Shown here: piece after piece, positions 42,551-51,805 of the stretch | Layout of the letters: every line of letters begins with the position of its first letter | Position numbering within the stretch: the first letter of the stretch is position 1 | Notes under the pieces: generated by a model | The model's database searches: none | Seen by the model: only the letters and a program-made list of their open reading frames with translations | Told to the model about the DNA's origin: nothing | From: Pedobacter antarcticus | Lineage (GTDB): Bacteria > Bacteroidota > Bacteroidia > Sphingobacteriales > Sphingobacteriaceae | Assembly (NCBI RefSeq): GCF_900112985.1 | Contig: NZ_FONS01000005.1 | Span: 62,001-126,000, forward strand | Length of the DNA: 64,000 nt | Direction: 5' to 3' | Program-made: the position numbers and the translations under genes

Positions 42551-44647
42551 ATGGGTTTTATGACATTTTTGCGGAATCGCATGGGCATCATCTTAGTTGG
42601 CACCATCGGTTTTGCAATTGTTGCATTTTTAGTCGGTGATGCAATTAACGTAGGTAAGCCATTTTGGGCTGCTTCTCAAAAAGTTGTCGGAACTGTGGAT
42701 GGTGAAGATATCAACATTGACGATTTCGGCCCTAAAGTAGATCAGAATTTACAGCAGTTTAAACAACAATACGGCGGTAGTGCCAATCCTCAAATGACAG
42801 CTATGGCTGTTGACAATGCGTGGAATGGTGAACTTGCTACGATCTTGCTTTCAAAAGAATACCAGCGTTTAGGACTGGATATTTCCGGTGATGAATTATT
42901 TGATCTTTATCAGGGTAAAAATCCCAGCCCGCTTATCGTTCAGTATTTCGGTAATCCTCAGACAGGACAGGTAGATCGTGCCGCTGTTATTAACTCGTTA
43001 AAGCAACAATCATCTAACCCGCAGTTAAAACAACAATGGGATTTGCTGGAAGCTGAAATTGAGAAACAGGCTTTACAGCAGAAATATGCTAATCTGGTTA
43101 AAAATTCAATTTATGTAACCACTCTGGAAGCTACTGATGAATATATCAACAGAAATAAACTGGCAGATTTCAGCTATGTAAATCTTGAATATGCGAGTAT
43201 CCCGGATGCTGCTGTGAAACCTACAGATGCAGACTATTCAGCTTATTATAACGATAACAAAAAGAAATTTGATAATCCTGCAGAAACACGTTCATTTGAA
43301 TATGTCGCTTTCAGCGTAAATCCTACTAAGGAAGATTCAGCAGCAGTAAAAACTCAGGTAGAGAAATTGGCTGCAGATTTCAGGGCATCTAAAACGGATT
43401 CATTGTTTTCAGCAATCAATTCAGATGTTAAAGTTCCATATACTTATATCACTAAAGGACAATTGGACCCACAAGTTGATTCGGCAGTATTTTCACTTCC
43501 TGCAGGTTCATTTTACGGGCCGGTATTCTCTGGAAGTTCTTATAAAATGGCTAAAATACAAGATGTGCGTTTTTCACCAGATTCGGTAAAAGCCAGCCAT
43601 ATTCTGCTAGACGCAGCAAAATTGGGTGGTGTTGATCAGGCGGTAAAAATGGCTGACTCTTTGAAAACATTAATTCAGAAAGGTGCCGACTTTGCAGCAT
43701 TAGCTAAAATCTATAGTGTAGATGGCTCGAAAGATAAAGGTGGTGAATTGGGTGCTTTCTCCAGAGGTATGATGGTTCCTGAATTTGAGAATGCAGCATT
43801 TAATGGCCAGGTAGGTGATCTTAAAGTTGTTACCTCACAGTTTGGTGTACACCTTTTGAAAATTGAAAAACAAATCGGATCTTCTAAAGTAGCTAAGATC
43901 GCTTACATAGAAAAAAACCTTACACCAAGCAGCAGAACAAAAGATCAGGCTTATAAAAAAGCATCGGCTTTCCTGAATGCAGTTAAAGACGATAACTTCA
44001 GTGCTGAAGCAAAGAAACAAGGATATACAGTTAGTGTGGCTGAAAGAATTACAGGTAGCCAGGGTTATGCTCCGGGACTTGATAATCCGCGTCAGTTAAT
44101 CCGTGATGGATTTGCAGCAAAAAAAGGCGATGTGTTAACTGAAGTGTACCAAATGGATAATGCGTTTGTTGTAGCACATGTTACTGACGTTAAGCCAAAA
44201 GGAGTTCTTCCATTGGAATCTATTAAAAAAGATATCGAACCATTGGTTATCAATGCCGTTAAAGCGAAGATGCTGAAAGATAAATTAGCTAAGGCTGCTC
44301 AAGGCGCTGCCAACCTGAATCAGGTTGCACAGAAGGTCGGAAGAACTGTTACACCAGTGCAGAATATTGTATTCTCAAACCCTGTAATTCCAGGAGCTGC
44401 TCAGGAAAACAAACTGGTAGGAACCGTATTTGGTTCACCGGTAAACAAAATTTCTAAACCAATAGATGGGGAGCATGGTGTTTATGTATTTACCGTAAAT
44501 GGTTTTGCAAATCCTGCACCAATGGGTAATACGTTTAAACAGAAAGAAATGATGCTGCAAGCATTGGGACAACGTACTTTAGGTGCGGCTTTCCAGGCTC
44601 TGCAAGATAAAAGCGAGATAAAAGACAATAGGGTGAAATTCTATTAA
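42551..44647 (+). CDS. PpiD-like periplasmic peptidyl-prolyl isomerase (SurA N-terminal, parvulin domain)
   Basis: 698 residues. An N-terminal membrane anchor (about 12-32, GIILVGTIGFAIVAFLVGDA) is followed by a SurA_N/PpiD_N-like helical domain. The parvulin domain at about 345-450 contains VKASHILLDAA, GGELGAFSRGMMVPEFENAAF and SQFGVHLLKIEK. It helps fold outer-membrane and secreted proteins at the inner-membrane surface. It is followed by a terminator, so it is the last gene of the run from coaX. Confidence 0.92.
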   Translation: MGFMTFLRNRMGIILVGTIGFAIVAFLVGDAINVGKPFWAASQKVVGTVDGEDINIDDFGPKVDQNLQQFKQQYGGSANPQMTAMAVDNAWNGELATILLSKEYQRLGLDISGDELFDLYQGKNPSPLIVQYFGNPQTGQVDRAAVINSLKQQSSNPQLKQQWDLLEAEIEKQALQQKYANLVKNSIYVTTLEATDEYINRNKLADFSYVNLEYASIPDAAVKPTDADYSAYYNDNKKKFDNPAETRSFEYVAFSVNPTKEDSAAVKTQVEKLAADFRASKTDSLFSAINSDVKVPYTYITKGQLDPQVDSAVFSLPAGSFYGPVFSGSSYKMAKIQDVRFSPDSVKASHILLDAAKLGGVDQAVKMADSLKTLIQKGADFAALAKIYSVDGSKDKGGELGAFSRGMMVPEFENAAFNGQVGDLKVVTSQFGVHLLKIEKQIGSSKVAKIAYIEKNLTPSSRTKDQAYKKASAFLNAVKDDNFSAEAKKQGYTVSVAERITGSQGYAPGLDNPRQLIRDGFAAKKGDVLTEVYQMDNAFVVAHVTDVKPKGVLPLESIKKDIEPLVINAVKAKMLKDKLAKAAQGAANLNQVAQKVGRTVTPVQNIVFSNPVIPGAAQENKLVGTVFGSPVNKISKPIDGEHGVYVFTVNGFANPAPMGNTFKQKEMMLQALGQRTLGAAFQALQDKSEIKDNRVKFY

Positions 44648-44667
44648 TCTTATTTTACGTAATTTTG

Positions 44668-44698
44668 AAACCGGGAGCTGATGCTTCCGGTTTTTTTT
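44668..44698 (+). terminator. Intrinsic terminator of the PpiD-like gene
   Basis: Stem AAACCGGGAGC/GCTTCCGGTTT with one bulged base, TGAT loop and eight T residues, 20 bp after the stop. Confidence 0.85.
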
Positions 44699-44711
44699 AT
44701 TTAATAATGTT

Positions 44712-45227
44712 ATGGAAATTCAGGAAAATATAGTCAACAAAGTTGCTGCCAGTGGATTAATTACGCTGAACCTGGAATCATATTATGACCAGGGAGAAAG
44801 AATAATCTACGATATAAAAGATAACCTGTTTCACGGTTTAATGTTACGTGAAAAGGATTTCAGAGAGTTTATTAAGACACATGAGTGGGAAAGCTATGCC
44901 GGCAAAAACGTCGCAGTGATCTGCAGTGCAGACGCGATTGTACCTACCTGGGCGTATATGCTGCTCGCTACAAAACTGAAACCTTATGCAAACGAGGTAG
45001 TTTTTGGTAATCTGGAAACACTGGAAGCGGTATTATTTACCAGGGCTCTTGCAAAAATAGATCTGGAATCTTTCAGGGACGAACGTATTGTAATCAAAGG
45101 TTGTGCTGACGTCACCGTTCCGGTTGCCGCCTATGTGGAGATTACAAACCTGCTTACGCCGGTTGTTAAAAGCATAATGTATGGTGAACCTTGTTCTACC
45201 GTACCTTTGTTCAAACGAAAGGCCTGA
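44712..45227 (+). CDS. DUF2480 family protein
   Basis: 171 residues, the whole DUF2480 family length. Typical blocks: IVNKVAASGLITLNLE, YDIKDNLFHGLMLREKDFREFIKTHEW, CSADAIVPTWAYMLLA, GCADVTVPVAAYVEIT. Cytosolic, no signal peptide. The function is unknown; the strict conservation in Bacteroidota suggests a housekeeping role. Its TGA overlaps a possible upstream start of the next gene (TGATG). Confidence 0.88.
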   Translation: MEIQENIVNKVAASGLITLNLESYYDQGERIIYDIKDNLFHGLMLREKDFREFIKTHEWESYAGKNVAVICSADAIVPTWAYMLLATKLKPYANEVVFGNLETLEAVLFTRALAKIDLESFRDERIVIKGCADVTVPVAAYVEITNLLTPVVKSIMYGEPCSTVPLFKRKA

Positions 45228-45259
45228 TGATTTTGGATTACTTTTTGTTTTACAGGGGT

Positions 45260-46036
45260 ATGAGAAAAATTACCATGCTTTCCTTTTTCGTTTTGTTATC
45301 CTTTTGCGGATTCTCTCAGGAACTTCCTTTAAAGAGTGAACCTGTGTTTCAGGCGGGGGAGGAGCTGGAGTACAAACTGCGCTATGGTTTCATTACAGCC
45401 GCAGAAGCAACGATTAAGGTTTTAAATTCAGATATGAAGTTTGACAATCAGCCGGTATATAATCTGGTTGTAGATGCAAAGACTTCAGGCACATTTGATG
45501 TGTTTTACAAAATAAGGGATCATTACGATTCCTATATAGATAAAAAGACACTGACTCCATATTTCTATCAGGAAAATATCAGGGAGGCGTCTTATAAGAG
45601 ACAGGATAAAGCCAGGTTTACTCAGGGAAGTAAAAAGGTAGTAAGTAACCGGGGTACGTTTACAGCGCCAACAAATCAGACATTTGATCTCGTTTCAGCC
45701 TATTATTTTGCGCGTAGTCTCGACATATCGGGTTTGAAAATAGGAGATGAATTTAAACTGAATTACTTTTTGGGCGATAAGATCAGTAGCCTTACGGTTA
45801 AATATGTTGGCAAAGAAGTAGTTAAAAGTAAACTTGGGAAGATCAGATGTCTGAAGTTCAGTCCAAGCATCCAGCCAGGAAGAATCTTTAGAAAAGACAG
45901 CGCATTATATCTCTGGATCACAGATGATGGCAACAGAGTCCCTGTAAAGGCACAGGTTGAGATCTTAGTCGGTGCTGTTACAATGGAAATTAAATCGGCC
46001 AAAGGTTTAAAATATCCTTTAGTCCAAGAAAAATAA
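45260..46036 (+). CDS. DUF3108 domain-containing secreted protein
   Basis: 258 residues from ATG 45260, chosen because it starts a normal signal peptide (MRKITMLSFFVLLSFCGFSQ); ATG 45227 in a TGATG coupling context (269 residues) is the alternative. The body is the DUF3108 beta-rich domain: FQAGEELEYKLRYGFITAAEATI, DHYDSYIDKKTL, LYLWITDDGNRVPVKAQ. It is probably periplasmic or outer-membrane associated. Function unknown. Confidence 0.85.
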   Translation: MRKITMLSFFVLLSFCGFSQELPLKSEPVFQAGEELEYKLRYGFITAAEATIKVLNSDMKFDNQPVYNLVVDAKTSGTFDVFYKIRDHYDSYIDKKTLTPYFYQENIREASYKRQDKARFTQGSKKVVSNRGTFTAPTNQTFDLVSAYYFARSLDISGLKIGDEFKLNYFLGDKISSLTVKYVGKEVVKSKLGKIRCLKFSPSIQPGRIFRKDSALYLWITDDGNRVPVKAQVEILVGAVTMEIKSAKGLKYPLVQEK

Positions 46037-46039
46037 ATC

Positions 46040-46606
46040 ATGATAGAAGTACAGAACACTCTGGTTCACGAAGATGTTATCCGCGAAAACTTTGTGTGTA
46101 ATTTAAATAAATGTAAAGGTATCTGCTGCGTAGAAGGAGATTCCGGTGCACCATTGGAACATGCAGAGACAGCTATTCTGGAAGAAATTTACCCGAAAAT
46201 TAAGCACCTGCTTGCGCCAAAAGGCATAGCGGCGATAGAGGAATACGGAACATCGGTGATAGATTCTGATGGAGATCTGACCACCCCATGTGTAGATGGA
46301 AATAAAGAGTGTGCGTATGTAACCTTTGAAAACGGAATTACCAAGTGTGCAATTGAAAAGGCCCATGAACAAGGTATTGTAGATTGGCAGAAACCGATTT
46401 CCTGTCACCTTTACCCTATTCGGGTAACCAGCTATCCGGAGTTTGATGTTTTAAATTATGACCGTTGGCATATTTGTTCCGATGCTTGTGTATTCGGGCG
46501 TGAGCTTAAAGTACCAGTATATACGTTTCTGAAAGGACCGCTGATCAGAAAATATGGAGAGGAATGGTATGCTGAACTCGAAAATAGTGTATCTTCAAAT
46601 CTATAA
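46040..46606 (+). CDS. DUF3109 family Cys-rich protein
   Basis: 188 residues. It has Cys20, Cys25, Cys29 and Cys30 (NFVCNLNKCKGICC), further Cys in TTPCVDGNKECAYV, ITKCAI, PISCHLYPIR and HICSDACVFG. These are the hallmarks of the DUF3109 family, related to the YkgJ-type CxxCxxxCC metal-binding proteins; an Fe-S or zinc site is likely. The reaction is unknown. It lies 3 bp after the DUF3108 gene. Confidence 0.88.
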   Translation: MIEVQNTLVHEDVIRENFVCNLNKCKGICCVEGDSGAPLEHAETAILEEIYPKIKHLLAPKGIAAIEEYGTSVIDSDGDLTTPCVDGNKECAYVTFENGITKCAIEKAHEQGIVDWQKPISCHLYPIRVTSYPEFDVLNYDRWHICSDACVFGRELKVPVYTFLKGPLIRKYGEEWYAELENSVSSNL

Positions 46607-46622
46607 CCAAAACTAAGACGTC

Positions 46623-47483
46623 TTGAAAGGAATTATTTTAGCAGGAGGGAGCGGTACGCGATTACACCCCCTAACATTAGTCATGAGTAAGCAGATGATG
46701 CCTGTTTACGATAAACCCATGATTTATTATCCATTATCAACCTTAATGCTGGCTGGGATTAAAGAGATATTAATTATTTCTACCCCTCACGATCTGCCTA
46801 ATTTTGAAAAATTATTGGGAGACGGAAGTGCTTTGGGATGCAAATTCAGTTATGCTGTGCAGCAGGAACCAAATGGACTTGCGCAGGCCTTTGTAATTGG
46901 AGCTGACTTTATCGGGACCGACAAAGTTGCACTGGTACTGGGTGACAATATTTTTTATGGAGACGGGATGGCCAGATTGCTGCAGTCCAGTAGTGATCCC
47001 GAAGGCGGAGTCGTTTTTGCTTACCGCGTTTCAGATCCGGAGAGATATGGAGTAGTTGAGTTTGATGCGCATAAAAATGCAATTTCAATCGAAGAGAAAC
47101 CAGCCGTTCCAAAATCAGATTATGCAGTACCCGGTTTATATTTTTATGATAATAGCGTAGTAGAAATTGCGAAGAACATAAAGCCGTCACCACGCGGAGA
47201 ATATGAGATTACAGATGTAAATAAAGTATATCTGAAACAGGGTAAATTGAAGGTAGGCGTTTTGAGCCGTGGAACAGCCTGGCTGGATACCGGTACATTT
47301 GCCTCTTTGATGCAGGCCGGACAATTTGTACAGGTGATCGAAGAAAGACAGGGCCTGAAGATCGGATGTATAGAAGAAGTTGCTTACAGAATGGGCTTTA
47401 TCAGTAAAGAACAATTAATCGCTATTGCTACACCGCTTGTGAAAAGTGGTTATGGCGCTTATCTGCTGAAACAAGTCAAATAA
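46623..47483 (+). CDS. rfbA: Glucose-1-phosphate thymidylyltransferase
   Basis: 286 residues, TTG start at 46623 (TTG AAA GGA). N-terminal nucleotidyltransferase motif [44 protein letters not shown], and GTAWLDTGT. It makes dTDP-glucose from glucose-1-phosphate and dTTP, the entry to dTDP-rhamnose and related deoxysugars. No rfbB, rfbC or rfbD is present here, although a glycan segment lies 18 kb upstream. It ends before a strong bidirectional terminator. Confidence 0.93.
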   Translation: MKGIILAGGSGTRLHPLTLVMSKQMMPVYDKPMIYYPLSTLMLAGIKEILIISTPHDLPNFEKLLGDGSALGCKFSYAVQQEPNGLAQAFVIGADFIGTDKVALVLGDNIFYGDGMARLLQSSSDPEGGVVFAYRVSDPERYGVVEFDAHKNAISIEEKPAVPKSDYAVPGLYFYDNSVVEIAKNIKPSPRGEYEITDVNKVYLKQGKLKVGVLSRGTAWLDTGTFASLMQAGQFVQVIEERQGLKIGCIEEVAYRMGFISKEQLIAIATPLVKSGYGAYLLKQVK

Positions 47484-47537
47484 AATATAGATAACTCGCC
47501 TGTTCAACCTACATGCAGGAGTCAAATCGTAACTTAA

Positions 47538-47576
47538 CAAAAAGAGAGGGATACCTGATGTGTCCCTCTCTTTTTG
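47538..47576. terminator. Bidirectional terminator between rfbA and aminopeptidase P
   Basis: 14-bp perfect stem (47538-47551 and 47563-47576) with an 11-nt loop and A/T-rich edges, between converging genes. Confidence 0.9.
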
Positions 47577-47582
47577 TTTTTG

Positions 47583-49358
47583 CTAAATAGCTTTGGTTGC
47601 TTCTTTTAACCAGGCTGCTTCGGCAGGGTTTAGACCCGGGCTTAGTTTCTCATAAACAAGCTCATGGTAACTGTTTAACCATTCTATCTGTGCTTTTTCC
47701 AGTAATTCCATTTGTAATATTCCGGTATGGATAGGGGCAAGAGTTAACGTTTCAAATGCAAGGAAATCATTAAATTCATTCTTCTCAGCCGGGATGGTAT
47801 ATACCAGGTTTTCAATTCTGATTCCGTGTCTGCCCGGACGATAAACACCAGGTTCAATAGAAGTAATCATCCCTGGCTCTACAGCTACTGCATTTGCGGC
47901 AGGGTTAAAAACCTGTGGACCTTCATGCACGTTCAGGAAATATCCAACACCATGACCTGTTCCGTGGCCATAGTTGATTCCGTGCTCCCAAAGCGGTCTT
48001 CTTGAGACAGCATCAACCTGGTATCCATTAGTACCTGCAGGAAACTTCAATCTGCAGCCTTCGATCATACCTTTCAGTACCAGCGTATAATCTTTTTTCT
48101 CTTCTGCGGTCGTTTCGCCGAGAGGTATCGTGCGTGTAATATCAGTCGTACCGTAGAAATATTGGCCTCCTGAATCCACCAGATACAGACCTTTGTTTAA
48201 AAGGGGCACATTGCTCTCTTCAGAAGCACCGTAATGCGGTAATGCAGCATGAGCAGCATAGGCGCTGATTGTGTTAAAACTATCGCCCGCATAGGCGGGG
48301 TCAGCAGCACGGTATGCTCCGAGTTTGGCCGCTGCCGACAGTTCGTTGATCGTCGTTTTGCCAATGTTTTCTTCCAGCCAGATCAGGAATCTCGTGATTG
48401 CAATACCATCTTTGCGCATGGCTTCACGTGTATTCTGAACTTCTGTTTCATTTTTAACCGCTTTTAATACTGTAGACGGGTTGGTTGCGCGTTTTATTTT
48501 AACCGACTCAGGTAATAATTTGAGGTAGGCATAGCAATTTCTTTTTGGATCAAGGAGGATTTTACTTCCGGCAGGAATATGACTGATAGAACGTTCAATT
48601 TCGGTATAAGCGAGAACCTCAGTTCCACTTTTCAGCAACTCAATCTTATCCTCTTCTGTCAATTTATCGGGTTGGATAAATATAGTCGCATGATCCTGGC
48701 TGATGAGTGCAAAACTCAGTACAACCGGGTTATAATTCACATCTTTTCCACGGATGTTGAATAACCAGGCCATATCATCAAGGGAAGAAACCAGGTGAAA
48801 ATCAGTACCTGCCTGCTCCATTGCTAAGCGGACTGCGGTCAATTTCTCCTTCACAGTTTTTCCCGCTGCTTCCGCGCTGATTAAATAAGCCGGTTCAACA
48901 GGCAATTCAGGACGGTTCTGCCAGATCGGGCTGATATAGTCTTTATGGCTCAAATGAAGGTCGGCCAGACCAATTTCTGTAGTTATTAATTCACCCAGAA
49001 GAATAGATAATAATTTCTCATCTGCAGCTACAGTAGCACCTGCAGGTAATGTATCCTTTAACCATTGAATATATTCTGGCGCATGTTGCACTTTTTGTTT
49101 AACCAATTCAAATCCACTGCCACTAAGTTGTTCAGTAGCCTGTTCAAAATAGCGGAAATCCGTCCATAAACCTGCGAAATCGGCAGTGATAACCAAAGTA
49201 CCGGCAGATCCGTGAAAACCAGAAAGATAGGGGATACATTCATAATGTTTGGGAAGGTATTCACTGATATGCGGATCGGCAGAAGGAATAATATAGGCGC
49301 CCACCTGGTCGGCCTTCATCTGTTTACGTATTTCGCTTAATTTTTCCTGATATGTCAT
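47583..49358 (-). CDS. Aminopeptidase P family protein (Xaa-Pro aminopeptidase, M24B)
   Basis: 591 residues from ATG 49358; a TTG two codons upstream is unlikely. Two creatinase/prolidase-type N-terminal domains (ADPHISEYLP, GFHGSAGTLVIT) precede the pita-bread catalytic domain. Metal ligands: Asp in LVDSGGQYFYGTTDITRT, His in GHGTGHGVGYFLNVHEGPQ, and Glu in SIEPGVY and IRIENLVY. It removes N-terminal residues before proline. No signal peptide, so it is cytoplasmic. It has its own -7 box and a shared terminator with rfbA. Confidence 0.93.
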   Translation of the reverse strand: MTYQEKLSEIRKQMKADQVGAYIIPSADPHISEYLPKHYECIPYLSGFHGSAGTLVITADFAGLWTDFRYFEQATEQLSGSGFELVKQKVQHAPEYIQWLKDTLPAGATVAADEKLLSILLGELITTEIGLADLHLSHKDYISPIWQNRPELPVEPAYLISAEAAGKTVKEKLTAVRLAMEQAGTDFHLVSSLDDMAWLFNIRGKDVNYNPVVLSFALISQDHATIFIQPDKLTEEDKIELLKSGTEVLAYTEIERSISHIPAGSKILLDPKRNCYAYLKLLPESVKIKRATNPSTVLKAVKNETEVQNTREAMRKDGIAITRFLIWLEENIGKTTINELSAAAKLGAYRAADPAYAGDSFNTISAYAAHAALPHYGASEESNVPLLNKGLYLVDSGGQYFYGTTDITRTIPLGETTAEEKKDYTLVLKGMIEGCRLKFPAGTNGYQVDAVSRRPLWEHGINYGHGTGHGVGYFLNVHEGPQVFNPAANAVAVEPGMITSIEPGVYRPGRHGIRIENLVYTIPAEKNEFNDFLAFETLTLAPIHTGILQMELLEKAQIEWLNSYHELVYEKLSPGLNPAEAAWLKEATKAI

Positions 49359-49389
49359 ATACAAATGTTCTGGTATGTATGTAAAAGAC

Positions 49390-49397
49390 CAAATTTA
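49390..49397 (-). promoter_or_regulatory. Putative -7 box for aminopeptidase P
   Basis: On the minus strand TAAATTTG, a TAnnTTTG match, ending 31 bp before the ATG. Confidence 0.5.
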
Positions 49398-49563
49398 AAT
49401 AATTAATTGACACCTCCGAGACATAGCTCCTGCGAGTTTTTTAATTCCTTACTATTTTATTTCGTTTTTTCTCCCTGATCTGTTATATTACGCCCAATGA
49501 ATTATGCCATTACTGGTCCTGAGTGTTGTTTGCCCTACTCAGGAAAAGTAATGGTTTTTTAAT

Positions 49564-49571
49564 TACCTTTG
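49564..49571 (+). promoter_or_regulatory. Putative -7 box for the small protein and rhodanese
   Basis: TACCTTTG, a perfect TAnnTTTG box, 17 bp before the ATG of the small protein gene. Confidence 0.55.
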
Positions 49572-49588
49572 GGGTCGAGAAGAAGATT

Positions 49589-49822
49589 ATGGGACTGAAA
49601 ATGCGAATCACGTACAAAGACACAGATTATGTGTACGAGATTATAAATGGCGCCGGAATAACAAAGGATACGGCCGAGCTTAAAATATTATTAAACGGAA
49701 AAACTGTTACGTTGCATAAGAATACAAATAAAGTATGGATGCAGGAAGAAGGCGAGTTTGCAATTGAGCCCGAACTGGCACAGGCTTTAGGCCGCTCTGT
49801 ATCTTTACGTTACCGGATGTAG
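49589..49822 (+). CDS. Small conserved-looking protein, function unknown
   Basis: 77 residues from ATG 49589 (ATG 49601 is a possible later start). A compact alpha/beta or beta-rich pattern with MRITYKDTDYVYEIINGAG, LKILLNGKTVTLHKN and a C-terminal EPELAQALGRSVSLRYRM. No domain is recognised; no signal peptide. It lies 9 bp before the rhodanese gene and has a good -7 box in front, so the two are probably one transcript. Confidence 0.65.
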   Translation: MGLKMRITYKDTDYVYEIINGAGITKDTAELKILLNGKTVTLHKNTNKVWMQEEGEFAIEPELAQALGRSVSLRYRM

Positions 49823-49831
49823 TTTTACGTT

Positions 49832-50128
49832 ATGGATGCCCCGGAAATCAGCCCAGCAGATTTTTTATTGATCAAGGATAATCCCTCTTATCTTGTGATT
49901 GACGTAAGGGAGCCAGGTGAAATGCCGGAAGCGAAAGGATTCCCTTTCGTTAAAATTCCCCTTTCAGAATTGCAACGGTCCATCCCATTCCTGCTGCAGA
50001 ATCAGGTTATTTTATTCTGTCATGCCGGGGTACGCAGTTTAATTGCCGCGGAAATCTTGAAAGAAGCCTATCCGAATAAATCTTTCTTTAGTTTAAAAGG
50101 CGGAATTCTTCGTCTTCCATCTTTATAG
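49832..50128 (+). CDS. Rhodanese-like domain protein
   Basis: 98 residues, single-domain rhodanese. Substrate-site motif LVIDVREPGEMPEAKGFP and catalytic Cys63 in LFCHAGVRS. It would carry sulfane sulfur or act as a sulfurtransferase. The active-site loop CHAGVRS is intact, so it is probably active. Cytoplasmic. No sulfur-metabolism genes lie nearby. Confidence 0.88.
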   Translation: MDAPEISPADFLLIKDNPSYLVIDVREPGEMPEAKGFPFVKIPLSELQRSIPFLLQNQVILFCHAGVRSLIAAEILKEAYPNKSFFSLKGGILRLPSL

Positions 50129-50133
50129 TAAGC

Positions 50134-50271
50134 TTACTCATGCCCGGCCATCTTTAAAGCTGCCTCAAGTATTTCGTCCCGGCCGGAACTTATGCCTTGT
50201 ATCGTCGGATTTACAATTACATCAGGAATAATTCCTTTAAGATGATGTTTGCTTCCATCATTACAAGATAA
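50134..50271 (-). pseudogene. C-terminal remnant of an S41 family peptidase
   Basis: On the minus strand a 45-codon open stretch ends in TAA at 50134-50136 and begins after a TAG at 50272-50274, with no start codon that makes sense. Its translation, containing GSKHHLKGIIPDVIVNPTIQ and GRDEILEAALKM, matches the very end of S41 (C-terminal processing protease-like) peptidases. The catalytic part is missing. Upstream of it, to 50539, I see nothing coding. Confidence 0.75.
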
Positions 50272-50539
50272 CTATTGGTGTCTTACTCAGATTTTTTTTC
50301 GAAATGATTTAACAGTTTTTAACCTTAGCGCAGGTTAAAGAACAAAGATTTGTGGTTGTGCCATGGGTAATACAGGTTTTGGGTCTGAGTATTTCCTGGA
50401 AAGCAGGCAAAATGTTCCTTTTAGCAAAAATAATACGTGATTTCTCTATTAAAAACGATTTTTTTGATTTGTATCACGGAATTATGGATGAAAAAAAATT
50501 ACATTTAGTATACCATAAAACCTTTATCTAACCAAAAAC

Positions 50540-51775
50540 ATGAAATATAGCAATATCCTGATGGTTCTCCTTCTGGGAGGAAGTCTGAATGCGCTGGCTT
50601 TTCAATCTCCCGATAGTACGCAATACTTTCAGGTTCGGCAGCTTACAGAAAACACCGGTAAATTATTGGTGCCCGACAAACGTACAGATGTGTTTCAATA
50701 CGAACTCGAAGGAACAAATCCCGTAACCATCAATCTTGAAACTACCATAGCCGGCGCTACTACAGCATTACAGGCCGCTTATAACCAGGCTGGCCTTCGT
50801 ACCATTATAAAGCAAACTCTGTTACCATTGGCAGAGCCAGGTGCAGTAACACGCGGCGTAGTTAAACTCTCGGTCGGTAATAATCGTAAAACACCAGATC
50901 ATGCTGCGGAGATGGTCACACAGACTATTTTAGGTACACCGCTGCAGATTCTTAAAAAGCAACGTGGCTATTCCCTGGTCCGGTCCCCGGATAACTATAT
51001 CTCCTGGCTGGAAAATGAATCTATTGCATTGATGGATGACGCCCGTTTCAAAGAGTGGGAACAAGAGAAAAAGATAGTTTACATTGCTGATAATGGGTTC
51101 TCTTATACAGAGCCGGATGAAAAATCGCTGCGCGTATCAGATCTGGTTAAAGGAAATATCCTGAGTATAACCGGAAAGAAAGGTAAATATTATCATATCC
51201 TTTATCCAGATGGGAGAGCAGGATATATCCATACCAAAGATGCTGTAGACTATAATAAATGGCTTCGCAGACCTAATCCTACTGCAGATCAGATTTTGGA
51301 AACTGCTAAATTATTTGTCGGTGTGCCCTATCTCTGGGGTGGTACCTCCATTAAAGGTGTAGACTGCAGCGGTTTTACCAAAAGTGCCTATTTTCTAAAC
51401 GGAATTGTTTTGCCGAGAGATGCATCACAACAGGCACTGGTAGGAGAAGCAGTCGATATTTATGAAGCAGACACCGTAAATCTGCAGAAGAGTCTCCAGA
51501 ATCTCAAAGCCGGAGATTTACTCTTTTTTGCATCGTCCAAAGGAAGAGTGGCGAATCCCCGGATTACACATACAGCCATTTATATCGGAGAAGGCGTATT
51601 TATTCAGGCGGCAGGCTTAGTTAGAATCAACAGTATGATCCCATCGGCTGCTGATTATGCAGATTTTCAGTCCCGCACACTGGTGAGTGCAAGAAGAATG
51701 TTAACCGCAGTCGGCAGTGCACAGGTCAGCCGGGTAGAAGACAATCCTTTTTACCAGAATACCGGCAAAAAATAA
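50540..51775 (+). CDS. NlpC/P60 family (C40) peptidase with SH3-type domains
   Basis: 411 residues. Signal peptide about 1-21 (ends NALAFQ). Two bacterial SH3-like parts occur at about 105-230 (TPLQILKKQRGYSLVRSPDNYISW and VKGNILSITGKKGKYYHILYPDGRAGYIHT). The C-terminal NlpC/P60 domain has Cys276 (GVDCSGFTKSAYF) and His344 (ITHTAIYIGEG). It cleaves peptide bonds of peptidoglycan stem peptides or similar, in the periplasm or outside. It lies 30 bp before a SusC-type gene, so it is probably part of that locus. Confidence 0.92.
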   Translation: MKYSNILMVLLLGGSLNALAFQSPDSTQYFQVRQLTENTGKLLVPDKRTDVFQYELEGTNPVTINLETTIAGATTALQAAYNQAGLRTIIKQTLLPLAEPGAVTRGVVKLSVGNNRKTPDHAAEMVTQTILGTPLQILKKQRGYSLVRSPDNYISWLENESIALMDDARFKEWEQEKKIVYIADNGFSYTEPDEKSLRVSDLVKGNILSITGKKGKYYHILYPDGRAGYIHTKDAVDYNKWLRRPNPTADQILETAKLFVGVPYLWGGTSIKGVDCSGFTKSAYFLNGIVLPRDASQQALVGEAVDIYEADTVNLQKSLQNLKAGDLLFFASSKGRVANPRITHTAIYIGEGVFIQAAGLVRINSMIPSAADYADFQSRTLVSARRMLTAVGSAQVSRVEDNPFYQNTGKK

Positions 51776-51805
51776 AATAAACCAAAACAACCTAAACCAA
51801 AACTT

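Noticed and set aside
50310..50521. Open plus-strand frame upstream of the C40 gene
   Set aside because: About 70 codons without an early ATG, no recognisable domain, atypical composition, and it ends just before the C40 gene; most likely chance.
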